A stretch of DNA of 64,000 bases from Flaccisagitta enflata (GCA_965153355.1 OZ231126.1:52514001-52578000), one strand, 5' to 3'; positions 28,207-62,010 are shown, counted from the stretch's first letter. Notes: a model not told the origin generated them from the sequence alone. Program-made: numbers and translations.

Positions 28207-28569
28207 GCGGGGGGAGGGGGGGGGGACGGATGGATGGACGGACGGACGGATGGACGGACGAATGGACGGATCCCCCTCAACTTAAATCAGACACTGCTCA
28301 AGCAGGGCACCGGTACCCCTGCCCACTTACTGCCTTTGGGCTGATATTATCTACTATCTAACATGGTTCAGACAGACTTAAATCCACGCGTGATGATTAA
28401 GAAAACAACTCCACAAGGGGGCTAAAATGATTGAGAAACATCACCATTAAATTAAGGGAATTAATCAAAAGATAGCTTTTTAGCAATAACAATGCATCGC
28501 GTGTGTAGGAATCGGTTTGTATGGGTAGCCTATCTGTTATCGATGAATAACAACAGCAACAATTACAAC

Positions 28570-28923
28570 AACCACCACCACCACCACCACCACCACCACC
28601 ACCACCACCACCACCACCACCACCACCACCACCACCACCTCCACCACCACCACCAAGACCACCACCACCACCACCACCACCACCTCCACCAAGACCACCA
28701 CCAAGACAACCACCACGACAACCACGACAACCACCACGACAACAATGACATCAACGACAACGACAACAACAACGACAACAACAACAACAACGATAACACC
28801 AACAACAATAACAACAACAACAACGACAACAACAAAAAAAATAACAACAATAACAACAACAACAACAATAAAACAACAACAAAAAAACAACAACAACAAA
28901 ACAACAACAACAACAACAACAAT

Positions 28924-28961
<38 letters not shown>

Positions 28962-28985
28962 AAACAACAAAAAGGACAACGCTCT
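28570..28985 (+). repeat. (ACC)n then (AAC)n microsatellite
   Basis: ACC block with CTCC/AAGACC interruptions (28570-28700), then GACAACCAC blocks, then AAC with ATAAC and AAA variants to 28975. Confidence 0.98.
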
Positions 28986-29019
28986 CATCCAGACCGACTA
29001 CTAGGTGAGCCAATACAAA

Positions 29020-29208
<189 letters not shown>

Positions 29209-29594
29209 CAAAAAATAGCAACATTCATTGAAGCCAAAGTGAAAAATAGCTTTCCTAAGAATCCTCATCTGATTATTTCTCCCCTCCGTCAAACGATGAG
29301 TCCATTTCTCAAATTGATCTTCAGAATCAATTGAAAATATCTCAGTAAGACGCAATCGCTCGTAAAATCAACCTTGGCATTTCTCGAATGACATGTCGCG
29401 GAATGATGCCGACAAAAAAATGAAGGCGACATTAGTCACATTTAACAGGCCTTCATATTTTGAAGAAGCGGGAAGCGCCGCTTCTCGGAAGGTGAAGGAA
29501 TTTGTCGGAAGAACTTGGAAGAGGAAAGGGAAAAAAAGAGAAAAAAAAAAAAGAAAAAAAAGAAAAATGAAAAAAAAATGAAAGAAGAATGGGG

Positions 29595-29596
<2 letters not shown>

Positions 29597-29681
<85 letters not shown>

Positions 29682-29718
29682 AAAAAAGAAAGAAAAAAGG
29701 AAAGAAAGAAAGAAAGAT
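29597..29718 (+). repeat. (GAAA)n microsatellite
   Basis: About 25 GAAA units, some interrupted, preceded by A-rich GAAAAAAA sequence. Confidence 0.98.
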
Positions 29719-29828
29719 GAGATTATCAACCTCAAGGGTCTGTGGATTACAAGAGAAACTTTGTCAGACTTGTTAAAAGAATTTGGTTTTCCAATGGAAT
29801 TTAAGAATTCTTTAAATTTTTACACATA

Positions 29829-32800
29829 CAGTACCGGAATCAAAGAACTGGTGATAAGGAGGGAAGCCATATCTCTCCAATTACAAGGATATGAGATCCG
29901 AAATTTTTCTGTGGTGTGCACCTATAGTACCCCCACCCCCCGTAAGGGTTTGGAGCTGTTCCGGGCATTTTTTGTTTTTGGTTGTCAAAAATTTTTATTT
30001 CTTAAAATCACTATTGTAGGCCAAAAAATTTGTTTCAAAATTTTGTTTTTATGTTACATGTAGGCAATACCCAGAGCTACAAATTTCATTTTTTGAAAAA
30101 TATTTTTGGCCAATTTTTAAGGAAATGGCACTAAAAAACCCAAAATTTAAAAAAAATGAAAAATTGCTATATTTTCTAAAATAATTGGCTTAGCATGATA
30201 ATTTTTGGCATGGAAGTAGTGCTGAGAACCCTCCATGTGTATGCAAAATTTCAACTCCCATACTTGAATTTTAAAGGAGTTATGGGATTTTGAAATTTTA
30301 ATAATTTTTGGTAAAAAACATTTTTTCTTGTAAAATTTTTTTTTGTGAACCATTTTTCATGAAATTTCATAGACAAACAAAGTAATTGATATTTTTTTGC
30401 TTCCAAAAAAAATTTGGGCACTGCGACCCCTTAAAAAATTTTTTTTTTCTCAAAAATTGCTAAAATTGGCTATTTTTCTAGGTTGAATAAAAACTGTTCC
30501 TGTTATCCGATCAACTTCATTTTTGGAGGGATTATCAACCTACATCTGCAGTAACTATGTTTCAAATTTCAAGTAAATCGGACAAGTCGTTCCGGAAATA
30601 TTCAAGTTCAAAGTGGAAAGGGCGAGCTAAAATCACTGTTTCTGTGGTATTTTAATGATAAGTCTTTATAGCTTATAGTCTTAAAAATGAAATAAAGTCA
30701 TTCCAAAATTGTTGCAAATAGGTGTGGAATATGTCCCTGCAGCATAACCAACCAAAATTTTTGGATTTCACAGTCTCTAAAAAAATAGGCACCAAAAAAA
30801 CTGCAAAAAATGCCTTTTTTTGGCATTTTTTGCCACATTTTTGGGGTGTAATGCATATTAAATGACATCCCCATCCCCAAATCTTTTGTGGCATAGTAGT
30901 CCATGATAGGACAGATGTCCCCCCAAAATTTATTCATTTCCATCACACTTTCAGCACAAAAATTTTGGTTTAAAAAGGCAAAAAATGCGATTTTTTGAAT
31001 TTTTTAAGCTGTTTTTGGGGTGTAATGCATACTAAATGACATCCCCATCCCCAAATTTTTTGTGGCATAGTAGTCCATGATAGGACAGATGTCCCCCCAA
31101 AAATTTATCCATTTCCGTCACGCTTTCAGCACAAAATTTTTTTTTAAAATGGCAAAAAATGCAATTTTTTGAATTTTTTAAGCTATTTTTGGGGTGTAAT
31201 GCATATTAAACAACATCCCCATCACCAAATTTTTTGTGGCATAGTAGTCCATGATAGGACAGATGTCCCCCCCAAAAATTATTCATTTCCGTCACGCTTT
31301 AAGCACAATAATTTTGGTTTAAAATGGAAAAAATGCGATTTTTTGAATTTTTTAAGCTGTTTTTGGGGTGAATGCATATTAAGCGACATCCCCTTCCCCA
31401 AATTTTTTGTGCTTAAAGTGTGACGGAAATGAATAAATTTTTGGGGGGACATCTGTCCTATCATGGACTACTATGCCACAAAAAGTTTGGAGATGGGGAC
31501 ATCGTTTAATATGCATTACACCCCAAAAACAGCTTAAAAAATTCAAAAAATCGCATTTTTTGCCATTTTAAACCAAAATTTTTGTGCTTAAAGCGTGACG
31601 GAAATGAATAATTTTTTGGGGGGACATCTGTCCTATCATGGACTACTATGCCACAAAAAATTTGGGGATGGGGATGTTGTTTAATATGCATTACACCCCA
31701 AAAATAGCTTAAAAAATTCAATAAATCGCATTTTTTGCCATTTTAAACCAAAATTTTTGTGCTGAAAGCGTGATGGAAATGAATAAATTTTTGGGGGGAC
31801 ATCTGTCCTATCATGGACTACTATGCCACAAAAAATTTGGGGATGGGGATGTCGTTTAATATGCGTTACACCCCAAAAATGTGGCAAAAAATGCCAAAAA
31901 AAGGCATTTTTTGCAGTTTTTTTGGTGCCTATTTTTTTAGAGACTGTGAAATCCAAAAATTTTGGTTGGTTATGCTGCAGGGACATATTCCACACCTATT
32001 TGCAACAATTTTGGAATGACTTTATTTCATTTTTAAGACACTTGTAGCTAAAAAGACTTATTATTAAAATACCACAGAAACAGTGATTTTAGCTCGGCCT
32101 TTCCACTTTGAACTTGAATATTTCCGGAACGACTTATCCGATTTACTTGAAATTTGAAACATAGTTACTGCAGATGTAGGTTGATAATCCCTCCAAAAAT
32201 GAAGTTGATCGGATAACAGGAACAGTTTATATTCAACCTAGAAAAATAGTCAATTTTAGCAATTTTTGAGAAAAAAAAAAATTTTAAGGGGTCGCAGTGC
32301 CCAAATTTTTTTTGGAAGCAAAAAAATATCAATTACTTTGTTTGTCTATGAAATTTCATGAAAAATGGTTCACAAAAAAAAATTTTATAAGAAAAAATGT
32401 TTTTTACCAAAAATTATTAAAATTTCAAAATCCCATAACTCCTTTAAAATTCAAGGATGGGAGTTGAAATTTTGCATACACATGGAGGGTTCTCAGCACT
32501 ACTTCCATGCCAAAAATTACCATGCTAAGCCAATTATTTTAGAAAATATAGCAATTTTTCATTTTTTTTAAATTTTGGGTTTTTTAGTGCCATTTCCTTA
32601 AAAATTGGCCAAAAATATTTTTCAAAAAATGAAATTTGTAGCTCTGGGTATTGCCTACATGTAACATAAAAACAAAATTTTGAAACAAATTTTTTGGCCT
32701 ACAATAGTGATTTTAAGAAATAAAAAATTTTTGACAACCAAAAACAAAAAATGCCCGGAACAGCTCCAAACCCTTACGGGGGGTGGGGGTACTATAGGTG

Positions 32801-32890
32801 CACACCACAGAAAAATTTCAGATCTCATATCCTTGTAATTGGAGAGATATGGCTTCCCTCCTTATCACCAGTTCTTTGATTCCGGTACTG
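29829..32890. mobile_element. 3.06-kb Tc1/mariner-type foldback element
   Basis: Begins CAGTACCGGAATCAAAGAAC and ends with the exact inverse; TA lies on both sides (29827-29828, 32891-32892). The two arms of about 1.5 kb pair almost completely. Each arm contains roughly four tandem 175-bp units with TAGTAGTCCATGATAGGACA, CCCCAAATTTTTTGTGGCAT and ACACCCCAAAAA. CAGT ends with TA targets are typical of Tc1/mariner, though no transposase is encoded. Confidence 0.88.
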
Positions 32891-32892
32891 TA

Positions 32893-34034
32893 CTTGGCTT
32901 TTACTTTTATGTCATGGCTAATTTGGACAAATAAAGTCTGGTGTGTTATTTTGCAACTGATTACCACAATGGGTCGTTATAAGATTAATGGCATCAGCAG
33001 GCATCTTGATTCTTCTTTTGTGCAGAAAGGCAAAAAATTTCCCTGATCGCTACCGACTTGGTTTGAAGCCTTTTTGAAGGTGGGGATCAGCGGGTAGGTG
33101 AAGCACCCTTCCCCTTTAGGATTGCACTTATATAGCCAGGTGTACTCATCATTGGATACTGGATAGCCTGCCGGATCTCAAAACAATTCATCGATAGAGA
33201 AGATCTGAGGTTTTTCTCATTAGTTAGCATTATTCCAATTGAACATTGCGAAGGTGGTGACCGAGTGGTCACAGCTCTTGGAGGCGAAGGTCGCAGGATC
33301 GATCTCCATATGCATTCCCCTCTCAGACGTAGCATTACTAGCGTAGTGTGTCGTCATAATTGAAAAAAATCTCCCCTTACGATTGAAGCAGACAACACAT
33401 TGGCATTTGGCATGACATCGACACGAGTCTTACACAAAAATGATCCAGTGGCATGGCCCAATGTGGTGGATCGCATGGCCTCTCTGAAAGTCAGATGCCG
33501 ATTTATGCTCATCAAGCCCGGGTTGGCTCCCCCGCTTAAGAAAACTGAGTTCTGAGCAAGGAATTTCATCTTATTAGATACCGTATTCAAACGCACTTTC
33601 ATTCATGCGGTCAACCAGTAATACCCAATTTGATAGGACCTCACTGGGTGCGAGACGGGTAATTTGCATGGGCAGAATTTGGGCACTTGCTGCCTTCCGG
33701 ATCAGGTTAAGAACCGATGTGGCGCAATATCTCGGCGAGCGATATTCGTCAATTTCACCAAGATTTGTGTCTTTCACTGACTTAATAATCAATATAAATT
33801 TTTTGTTGTGGAAGGCTACATGAACCACATGATGATGTGAATAACAATCATATGCGCAAAATGTTTTCATTTTTCCACTCACAATAGGAATGAATTAGTT
33901 TAGGTTACAGTTTCAACTCTAATTGACAGTATTCCAAATCATCAAAACTACAACGGACCAGTAATCTCAAAACTGCAATATGCAAATGAGATCATTGCTG
34001 ACTTCAAACGTCTTTTGATTCCCCATTAATTCTT
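32893..34034. other. Intergenic sequence with a tRNA-derived SINE-like segment
   Basis: Mostly non-repetitive. 33250-33310 resembles a tRNA-Leu/Ser head: box A-like TGACCGAGTGG (33258-33268) and box B-like GGATCGATCTC (33296-33306). Minus-strand frames of 82-102 codons at 33087-33882 were examined and not accepted as genes. Confidence 0.4.
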
Positions 34035-34037
34035 CCT

Positions 34038-34133
34038 TCCCTTTTATTTCTTCTTCTTCTTCTTCTTCTTCTTCTTCTTCTTCTTCTTCTTCTTCTTCTT
34101 CTTCTTCTTCTTCTTCTTCTTCTTCTTCTTTTT
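34038..34133 (+). repeat. (TTC)n microsatellite
   Basis: About 31 TTC units. Confidence 0.98.
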
Positions 34134-34136
34134 TTT

Positions 34137-34530
34137 ATATAAGAACATCATTTTTTTTTCAAAGGCTTCATGTTCTTATTTTCAAGGCTAAATGAAGCCT
34201 TCAACGTTCTTAGAGCGTTCTTGATTTAAAATACTACATATACTATAAGGAACCTTATAATACATTATTATTTGATTATATCAAATATATTTCTTTTGAA
34301 TACTATTAAAACAAATGCTAAACATTAATTTCTGGGGATATTTTCTTGGTTTTTATATTAGAAATTGAAAAAATTTAGCTTAATTATAGTAAAATGTTAG
34401 TGTTTTGCTAATGTTCCTTAAATGTTACTTAAAGCGAAATTTTTTTCTCAAGATTTGAAGGCTTCGTATGTTCTTAAGATGTTCTTAATTTTGAGGCCAT
34501 TTGAAGCCTTGATGTTCTTATAAACTAGGT
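34137..34530. mobile_element. AAGAAC-rich foldback, relative of 6518-6956
   Basis: Ends TATAAGAACATCA and TGATGTTCTTATA are inverted. GGCTTCATGTTCTTA and CTTCGTATGTTCTTAAG words recur in the arms. Confidence 0.65.
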
Positions 34531-34671
34531 TTTTATAAAGAAAAAAAGTGTAGAAGAGACAAAAGAGACAAAAGAGACAAAAGAGATGAAAGAGACATAA
34601 GAAATATATGAGACAGGAATGGACATGAAGAGAAATGAAGAGAAAAGCCTAAAATTTGCCTTTAGAAAATT

Positions 34672-34746
34672 TCGCGTTACAGACAGACATACAGACATAC
34701 GTAGGGACAGAGCCTCTTATAGAGATGCGAGGACGCATCTAAAAAG
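34672..34746 (+). repeat. GTCGCG-family 3' fragment with GATGCG hairpin
   Basis: GACAGACATACAGACATACG, GAGCCTCTTATAGA and hairpin GATGCGAGGACGCATC followed by TAAAAAG: a further stem variant with both arms changed. Confidence 0.75.
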
Positions 34747-35640
34747 TTGCGAAGGAAAACTTGTGTAATTGTAGTTTCATCAATCTTCTCTTTATGTCTC
34801 ATGATGCGATTTTTGCTTGTAAATTTATCCGCTCCAAACCCGATCAAGCAAATAAATTGTTTCTCCATGAGAATCATTCCATGGACAGCATGTTTTGTCG
34901 GGCTTAATAGCATATCACTGCTTTAACTGGGGTCATTATTTCAACCGGCACAAATATAGAGTTATGACATCCGTCATGTATCAGGCATGTACAGTTTTTC
35001 TTTTCAAATTGTTATAGAATTGATACATTGCTCGAATCGTCCCGTTTTGTGACCTATTAAAAACTTAATTCTAGATACTTTTGTCTTACTGATTAGTCCA
35101 CAGCGTTCATAGTTTTTGAAAGTACCACTCTGATTCTTAGTCTACTCCTGTGTTCACTTTATGTCGCCTAACTGTAATGGATGTACAGATACTATGGACT
35201 GTGCGTCGCTCGGTCATGGCCACTGGGTATTATAGATCATAGATGAATGTTGCCTTTCCTTGATATCATACATATGATGATTGGAAAAAAGTCGAATTAC
35301 GAATTCGACTTTTTGAAACGTAGGGGAGAAATTGGGTTTTCCATTTTTGATTTGAGGAATTTGAGAAAGTTGAGCCATTTCCTGACTGGGATGACACATT
35401 TTTTGATATTCATAGCTAAGAAAGAGCTTATTTTCCTCTTTCAAATGGCGCCAACCAGAAGTCTCTACGATCATTAGTATTGGCGCTATGAATTTTTTAA
35501 TCTTTTTTTATTTTTTCGCATTTTGCAAATATCAAGATTTTTCATTGATCCTATTTTTTCGGCCCTATGTAACAAGAGAGAAAAGTCAAGATGTTACACA
35601 AATTGACCCAAACTTTTATGACGCTAGCTTTTGCATTTTA
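34747..35640. other. Unassigned intergenic sequence
   Basis: No gene or dispersed repeat recognised; a small palindrome GAATTACGAATTCGAC at 35293. Confidence 0.4.
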
Positions 35641-35649
35641 CTCTGCTTG

Positions 35650-35799
35650 AGAGAGAAAGAAAAGAGAGAGAGAGAGAGAGAGGGAGAGAGAAAGAGAGAG
35701 AGAAAGAGAATAGAAAGGGAAAGACAAAGAGAAAGACAAAGAAAGACACACATTACCCCTCAAACACATACACATACACAAATTCATACACACATAGAG

Positions 35800-35864
<65 letters not shown>

Positions 35865-35922
35865 AAAAAAAAGAGAAAGAAAGAGAGAGAGACATACACA
35901 TACACACACACACACACACACT
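35650..35922 (+). repeat. (GA)n/(CA)n compound microsatellite
   Basis: GA arrays at 35657-35720 and 35805-35890, with AC-rich stretches at 35757-35800 and 35893-35920. Confidence 0.97.
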
Positions 35923-37097
35923 CAAAGACCAAGGAAGACCAAGAAAGAGAAGCAGAGAGACAGATTGAATGACAAAAACAGGCAGTCAACTAAACATCCT
36001 GAGATGCACATAAAAGGAGATGCATTGAAAAAAAAGACTCCCACTTACGACTTTTTTCCGGTCGGCGAGAGCCGCCTTTATTGGTAATCAGACACTCGAT
36101 GTTTATTATTTCTGTCTCCTAAGGGACAAGTGACTGCCTGAGCGGAGCGCGCTGTCCATGCAATCAATATTTGAAATTAAAGACAAAATGTCGGTGGGTT
36201 CAAAAGTTATATAATTTAATATAAAGATAATTAAAAGTTAAACGACCAAATGGGGTGGGATGAATGGGTCCTGTATAACAGAAGATGGAAGGGCAGGAGG
36301 AGGAGAGGGAGGGAGAGGCGTGGGAGAGGGCAAAAGAAATCTCATAAAACATGGGAAGATTCAAAATGGGGTATCACTTCATATAATCATATTATCAACC
36401 GTTTTGAAAAGCAAAACATTTATGAAATGTCTCGTATGGCGTCATGACTGAACGATCAAGAAAACACAATGTTTAAAAGCCAAGACTTTAAAAAGATGTA
36501 TAAAATCCTATGGCCGGATACGCCGATGCACAAGACCTGATGGGCGAGGCAATGAAACCATGAAAGTAGTTGATAAGAGGCAGTTATGCAACAAGGCCAT
36601 ATAGATCGATATAGGCCAAGAAATGCTCCCATTGGATCGTCTACCACGCCGCATGCGTTACCGCCCAGTCGACCAGATTGATCGACAGACATGGAAATAT
36701 TGTAGAACTGCTTCGGTGCACGAAAAAAAAAAAAAAAACTTACGGCGGGCGGTGGAAGCGATCGACCAACGTGGTGACCCAAACAGTTCCTCCCGCAGTA
36801 ATTGATATTGCTTCTTTTCTACTTCGGAATTGCTCATATCAGCTTCATTGTCAAGCAAAGTTAAATGGGATAGTCATCACAGGGCAATAATACTTTAAAT
36901 CACAATGAGTCAACAATTGTAAGCTACAATTATGGAAGATGTCAATACTACCTCGTTTTTTCAAAGATGCGAGAAAACAAATTTCAGCAACATCAAGAAA
37001 TCATTTAGGGGTTGATGAAAAAATGGGAAAAAATATGGCACAAACCGGGATTTTATGAATTGATGCAATCACAAAGAAGCAAGGACAGTCCTAATAG

Positions 37098-37205
37098 TGG
37101 TGGGCGGTTGGGCAGGGTCAGTGATGCAAAACCGCTCGCAATTTTAAAGCTAGCGACCAAGCAACCGACGAACCGAATGTCGCGACGTAGCAACATCTGT
37201 CTGGA
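37098..37205 (+). repeat. Eroded GTCGCG-family repeat
   Basis: GTGGGCGGTTGGGCAGGGTC, AAAACCGCTCGCAATTTTAA, GACCAAGCAACCGACGAACC and GTCGCGACGTAGCAAC align with copy A in order. Lies just downstream of the ETS stop codon. Confidence 0.6.
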
Positions 37206-37343
37206 GTGTGACTGAAAAGAGGGAGAATAGTGAAAACACAGTAAAACAAAATGGCAATCATGGAGAAAAGTAAAAGAAAAAAAAAAAGCAAGAACAGAAA
37301 CAAAGAAAAAACAAAAAACAAAACAAGAACAAAAACGAATCGA

Positions 37344-56583
<19,240 letters not shown>

Positions 56584-56586
56584 CTG

Positions 56587-56718
56587 GTGAGGAAGGGAAG
56601 GGAAGGGAAGGGTAGGGAAGGGAAGGAAAGGAAAGGAAAGGAAAGGAAAGGAAAGGAAAGGAAAGGAAAGGGAAGGAAAGGGAAGGGAAGGGAAGGGAAG
56701 GAATTCAAGGGAAGGAAA
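56587..56718 (+). repeat. (GGAAA/GGGAA)n microsatellite
   Basis: Pentanucleotide purine array. On the minus strand it forms the pyrimidine tract that feeds the acceptor of the Ala-rich ETS exon. Confidence 0.95.
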
Positions 56719-56804
56719 TGATTGTGAAAATTTATCAAATTACAGGGTCATCTTCAAAAAGTGACTTTTTTCCTAGGGATATCTAAAGAAAATTCTTTCT
56801 TTCT

Positions 56805-56945
56805 TAGTTGAAAAGTGGGAAAACAAGCGTTTTGAGATACTTTTTGTGCAATTATTAGTATGGGGGCTGGGTTAGGGTGTGGATTGGGGTTGAATGCCCC
56901 TGCCCACCCGTCCGCATGAAATTGTGACCCCCGTCACTTGTTCAT
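56805..56945 (-). repeat. GTCGCG-family 5' part
   Basis: GTTGAAAAGTGGGAAAACAA, GGATTGGGGTTGAATGCCCC, TGCCCACCCGTCCGCATG and GTGACCCCCGTCACTTGT match copy J in order; hairpin end missing. Confidence 0.7.
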
Positions 56946-57190
56946 CGATAACACATTTTTTACACGTAATGTAATACGTCATTGTTAGGTAATTTCCCGT
57001 GAATTGTCAACTGTGTTAAGACTTACTTCGCAATCATGGATCCACCGGAATAAAACTGCATTCCATACCAGAAACATTGCCATTGATGCTTTTTATTCAT
57101 TGCTTTTTCTCTCTTTCTTTCTTTTTTGGCCTTTCAATCTAGCACGAGTCTCAAGCCTGACATCACATTCGATTTCTTGGGTCATTTCAT

Positions 57191-57397
<207 letters not shown>

Positions 57398-57466
57398 TTG
57401 ATCGTGCTTTTTTGAAAAGCCAATAAACCGGAGATCTGTCACGTTCGTCCCGATCAAACATCATCA

Positions 57467-57513
<47 letters not shown>

Positions 57514-57532
57514 TTCGTCGTCGTCGTCGTCT
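57467..57532 (+). repeat. (GTC)n microsatellite
   Basis: About 22 GTC/CGT units, unusually CpG-rich for this AT-rich window. Confidence 0.97.
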
Positions 57533-57825
57533 CCCCTTTCCTCCTCTTCCTCATTTCAACTCCTCCTTCACCATTAGAGGCGTTCATCAATATGCCATCG
57601 ATGACAAATAAATCCACGCGTCATAAGTAGAGCCATAAAGTGGAGCGCCTCGAGTGGGTGAATGGTGATTCAGTATAAAGGGTAGGGCAGGATGGTCTTG
57701 GCCAGTTATTTTTGGGCAATGTAGACGGTAACTGATTTTCAGGGGATCGTCAGAGTGATGTTTTCCGTTTGGCTGACTGGGTAGGAGTGAAAGAAGAGGG
57801 GAATTTTCTAGGTGAGTAGATTGAT

Positions 57826-57913
57826 AGTAATAGTTTAGTAATAGTAATAGTAATAGTAATAGTAATAGTAATAGTAATAGTAATAGTAATAGTAATAGTA
57901 ATAGTAATAGTAG
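57826..57913 (+). repeat. (GTAATA)n microsatellite
   Basis: About 14 hexamers. Confidence 0.98.
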
Positions 57914-58473
57914 ATTAATAGAGGGTTGCTACCGGCAACTTGTCGGTTCGGACTTACTTCAGTGGTTCACTGGTTTGGGGAGGGGGCAGGGGGAACTGAA
58001 TATGAAAGGATCGTCGAGTAGAATAATAAGGAGACGGCAGAATGGGAGGAAGACAGGACATTAGGAGGGTAAGCTATCTCGAGACCATGCTGATTGCTGA
58101 AGTCCTTCGCTGCTGCGACAATATCATACAATGGAGCGCACCTGTCATCAAGGCAAGCCCGCCGATATGACATAGAACATGCTGTCCTATCAGAGATTTA
58201 GTATGATATTAAAAGAACTACTTTGGTATTTCATATATGGCTGAGAGACAAAGTTTGGTAGTTTGATAAAGGTGGGAACAAAACAATTCAAAGACGTTTC
58301 TGCCTGAAAAATAGGCAAAGGGAAAGCAAATAGAAAAACGCGTCCAAAAAGTGGATTTTTCTTTTATTTGAAAACTGACGGTGGTTGGCTTTTGGCTGGT
58401 TGTTTCACTTGCTCTCTTTACTTTCTCTTGCGTTGCTATTGTTGACTGAAACAGGTGGGAACCAAAGGGAGAG

Positions 58474-58477
<4 letters not shown>

Positions 58478-58564
<87 letters not shown>

Positions 58565-58573
58565 CTCACCACT

Positions 58574-58625
<52 letters not shown>

Positions 58626-58644
58626 ACATCATCATCATCATCAA

Positions 58645-58694
<50 letters not shown>

Positions 58695-58695
58695 C

Positions 58696-58761
<66 letters not shown>
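58478..58761 (+). repeat. (GA)n-(ATC)n-(CT)n compound array
   Basis: GA 58478-58561, ATC/CATCAT with two CAAC changes 58572-58694, CT 58697-58759. The outer arrays are complementary. Confidence 0.98.
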
Positions 58762-58763
<2 letters not shown>

Positions 58764-59516
58764 GTCGGCGGTGTTATTAAAGGGAGATTGATTTCATTGT
58801 AAGGAAGAATGGAGGAAGGAAAATGGCGACGTAGGAAGGAAAGAGGAAACGGAGGCACGGAAAGGAAAAAAAGAGAGGAAGAAGAAATATGACGGGAAGG
58901 AAAAAAGAAAAAAAGAAAGAAAGGAAAAATCGATTCTATTGGGTTTTTTTTCCTTTTCAGCATTTCACGCAGTCATCCAGTTACTCGATTTCATACTCAA
59001 GGCTTCTACTGCGGAAAGCTGATTGTAACTTTCATGGTCAAACAAAGTTGCAATTTTTATTTTTTATATGCAAATTAACTTTGTTTACAACGATTTGATG
59101 CCATGGCACCTGGGTCGAAAAAGCCACACTGTAGTTTTTTTCTTAATTATTATCAAGACTTTTTTCCTCCCTTGACAATGATGGATATGTGCTTCCATCA
59201 ACATTTAACTATGCACAGCAAACAACGGAAGCATATTTTGAGGAAAAAGGGTCTGATTTACGCTAATCAAATGGGCGAGCTACAGCAAAATACTCGTTAT
59301 AACATGTTCCGCGCACGCTGCTGAGCTGATATGGCTTCATTGACGCACTTTCCCTTCTCCGATCTTCGTTTCTCCATTTTGAGAACTGTATTATTTGTCA
59401 GACTCTCAAATTTCAGTTTTGTGTTCCTCAAAAGTTTTCATGATTGAAAAATCAATCTCGTGTCAAATTCTTTCGCTGGGACTTGGAATTTGCGATTTGG
59501 AGAGACACGTGACCGC

Positions 59517-59741
<225 letters not shown>

Positions 59742-60000
59742 TAGAGTGCCACGTGTTGTCACGTGACACCTGTGAATCGACACCACCCCACGTAGCGGCA
59801 TCGTGCGGCGGGTGGCGAAACAAATTGAAAACGAAATGAGAAAAACGCAAAATAGAAACAAAAGGTACACTCTTTTTCCCGAACCGTCCTTCTGTTTGTC
59901 TGTCTGTCTACCTGTCCGTCTATCTTTCTTTCTTTCATAAGACAGTATCTCTTCCCTTTGGCTCTATCATTTGATGCATATTTGCGCACTATTCTTACAC

Positions 60001-60755
<755 letters not shown>

Positions 60756-60946
60756 AACACATGCGAAATCATAAACACAAACGGCAAAAGGGCGTAAGAT
60801 TGGGTTGGAAAAGGGATTAGCCCAAGTCGTGATTTAGAAACTGAAATTGGAATAAAAATGCCGGATTAAATGGAGTGCATGAGAACAAAGCGGAGGACTC
60901 GGGAGTAGCAAACATGTAAAAAGAACGAGAGGGAGAGAGAGGGAGA

Positions 60947-60995
60947 ACAAGGCTACTTCAGTCGCGTGCGGGTGGGCAGGGGCTGTCATGTTGCA
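60947..60995 (+). repeat. GTCGCG-family 5' fragment
   Basis: ACAAGGCTACTTCA, GTCGCGTGCGGGTGGGCAGG; truncated after GGGGCTGTCATG. Confidence 0.65.
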
Positions 60996-61485
60996 GGCCA
61001 ATGGATTTGGACAGAAAGGATAGGAAGGATTGATATATATGAAGAGGAATGATAAGGGATAGCAGTGGGCAGTTTATGAATTCAGGCGTAAGAACAACGA
61101 GGATTTTTAGTCAGGCCATACAGTTGAATCACGCTTCAACGGATTTCAAAGGACCAACAAATTCTGTCTGTTAAAGGTGGATTCTGTTATAGCCAATATA
61201 GAAAATATAAGAAAAAAGGTTAAAGGAAAAAAAAATCAATATCAGTTAAAGGCGGAATTCCATTAAAAGCGGGTCCGTTGGAGCGGGGTTCAACTGTACC
61301 TTTATTTCAAATGGGCTATTCAATTTCGAAAGAGGAAGCCAGGAAGGAAAATGGATAAGAAATGCTTGCAGGTAACTAGGTTGAAAACAAGACCAGGAGG
61401 TTAGTAAGAGGATGACAGGTGCTATAATGGAACTACGATACAGTTCGTCGTGGTGCAACTCTGTCAAAACGTCAAGGGAGGTGGG

Positions 61486-62010
61486 CAGTCAGCGGACAAA
61501 ACACAATAGGTATGTATAGCACTCCATTGGTTTTGATCCAACACACTGATGTTGAACAGAATGCTGTAAACAACAACTGGTTGTTGAAATTACAGCCGGC
61601 TGTTGAATTACAAAGTTGGCAAAAATCCAACTTTCACCAAATAGAATGAGACCTGCAGATTCATAATCCTGATGAGGTTCTGAGAAGTTTGATATGTCAC
61701 ATTATATATCTTTATATGAAATCTTTTTTTTGTAAATATTTAATTTTATTATAATGCAATGTTAAAAAAAACATTTCTTACAAAAAATGTTAAGTGTGAC
61801 ATGTCAAACTTCTCAGAATTTCATCAGGATTATGAATCTGCAGGTCTCATTCTTTTTGGTGAAAGTTGTATTTTTGCCAATTTTGTAACTGAACAGCCGG
61901 CTGTAATTTCAACAACCAGTTATTATTTACAGCATTCTGTTCAACATCAGTGGGTTGGATCAAAACCAACAAAGTGATATATATACCTATTGTGTTTTGT
62001 CCGCTGACTG
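61486..62010. mobile_element. CAGTCAGYGGACAAAACA MITE, copy 2 (525 bp)
   Basis: Ends CAGTCAGCGGACAAAACA and its exact inverse; TGGG on both sides is the 4-bp duplication. Same internal order as 46394-46920. Confidence 0.9.

Noticed and set aside
33087-33882. Three minus-strand frames of 82-102 codons
   Set aside because: They lie in different frames, contain a tRNA-like segment, and show no recognisable domain or splice structure; a decayed repeat or non-coding transcript is more likely.
57027-57055. 29-nt microexon on the minus strand (acceptor GAATGCAG, donor GTAAGT) upstream of the Ala-rich ETS exon
   Set aside because: Joining it in the required phase gives a stop codon in frame, and the acceptor lacks a pyrimidine tract.
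58081-58173. Minus-strand 68-codon frame starting MSYRRACLDD
   Set aside because: Looks locally protein-like, but no splice partners, homologous domain or codon bias support it.
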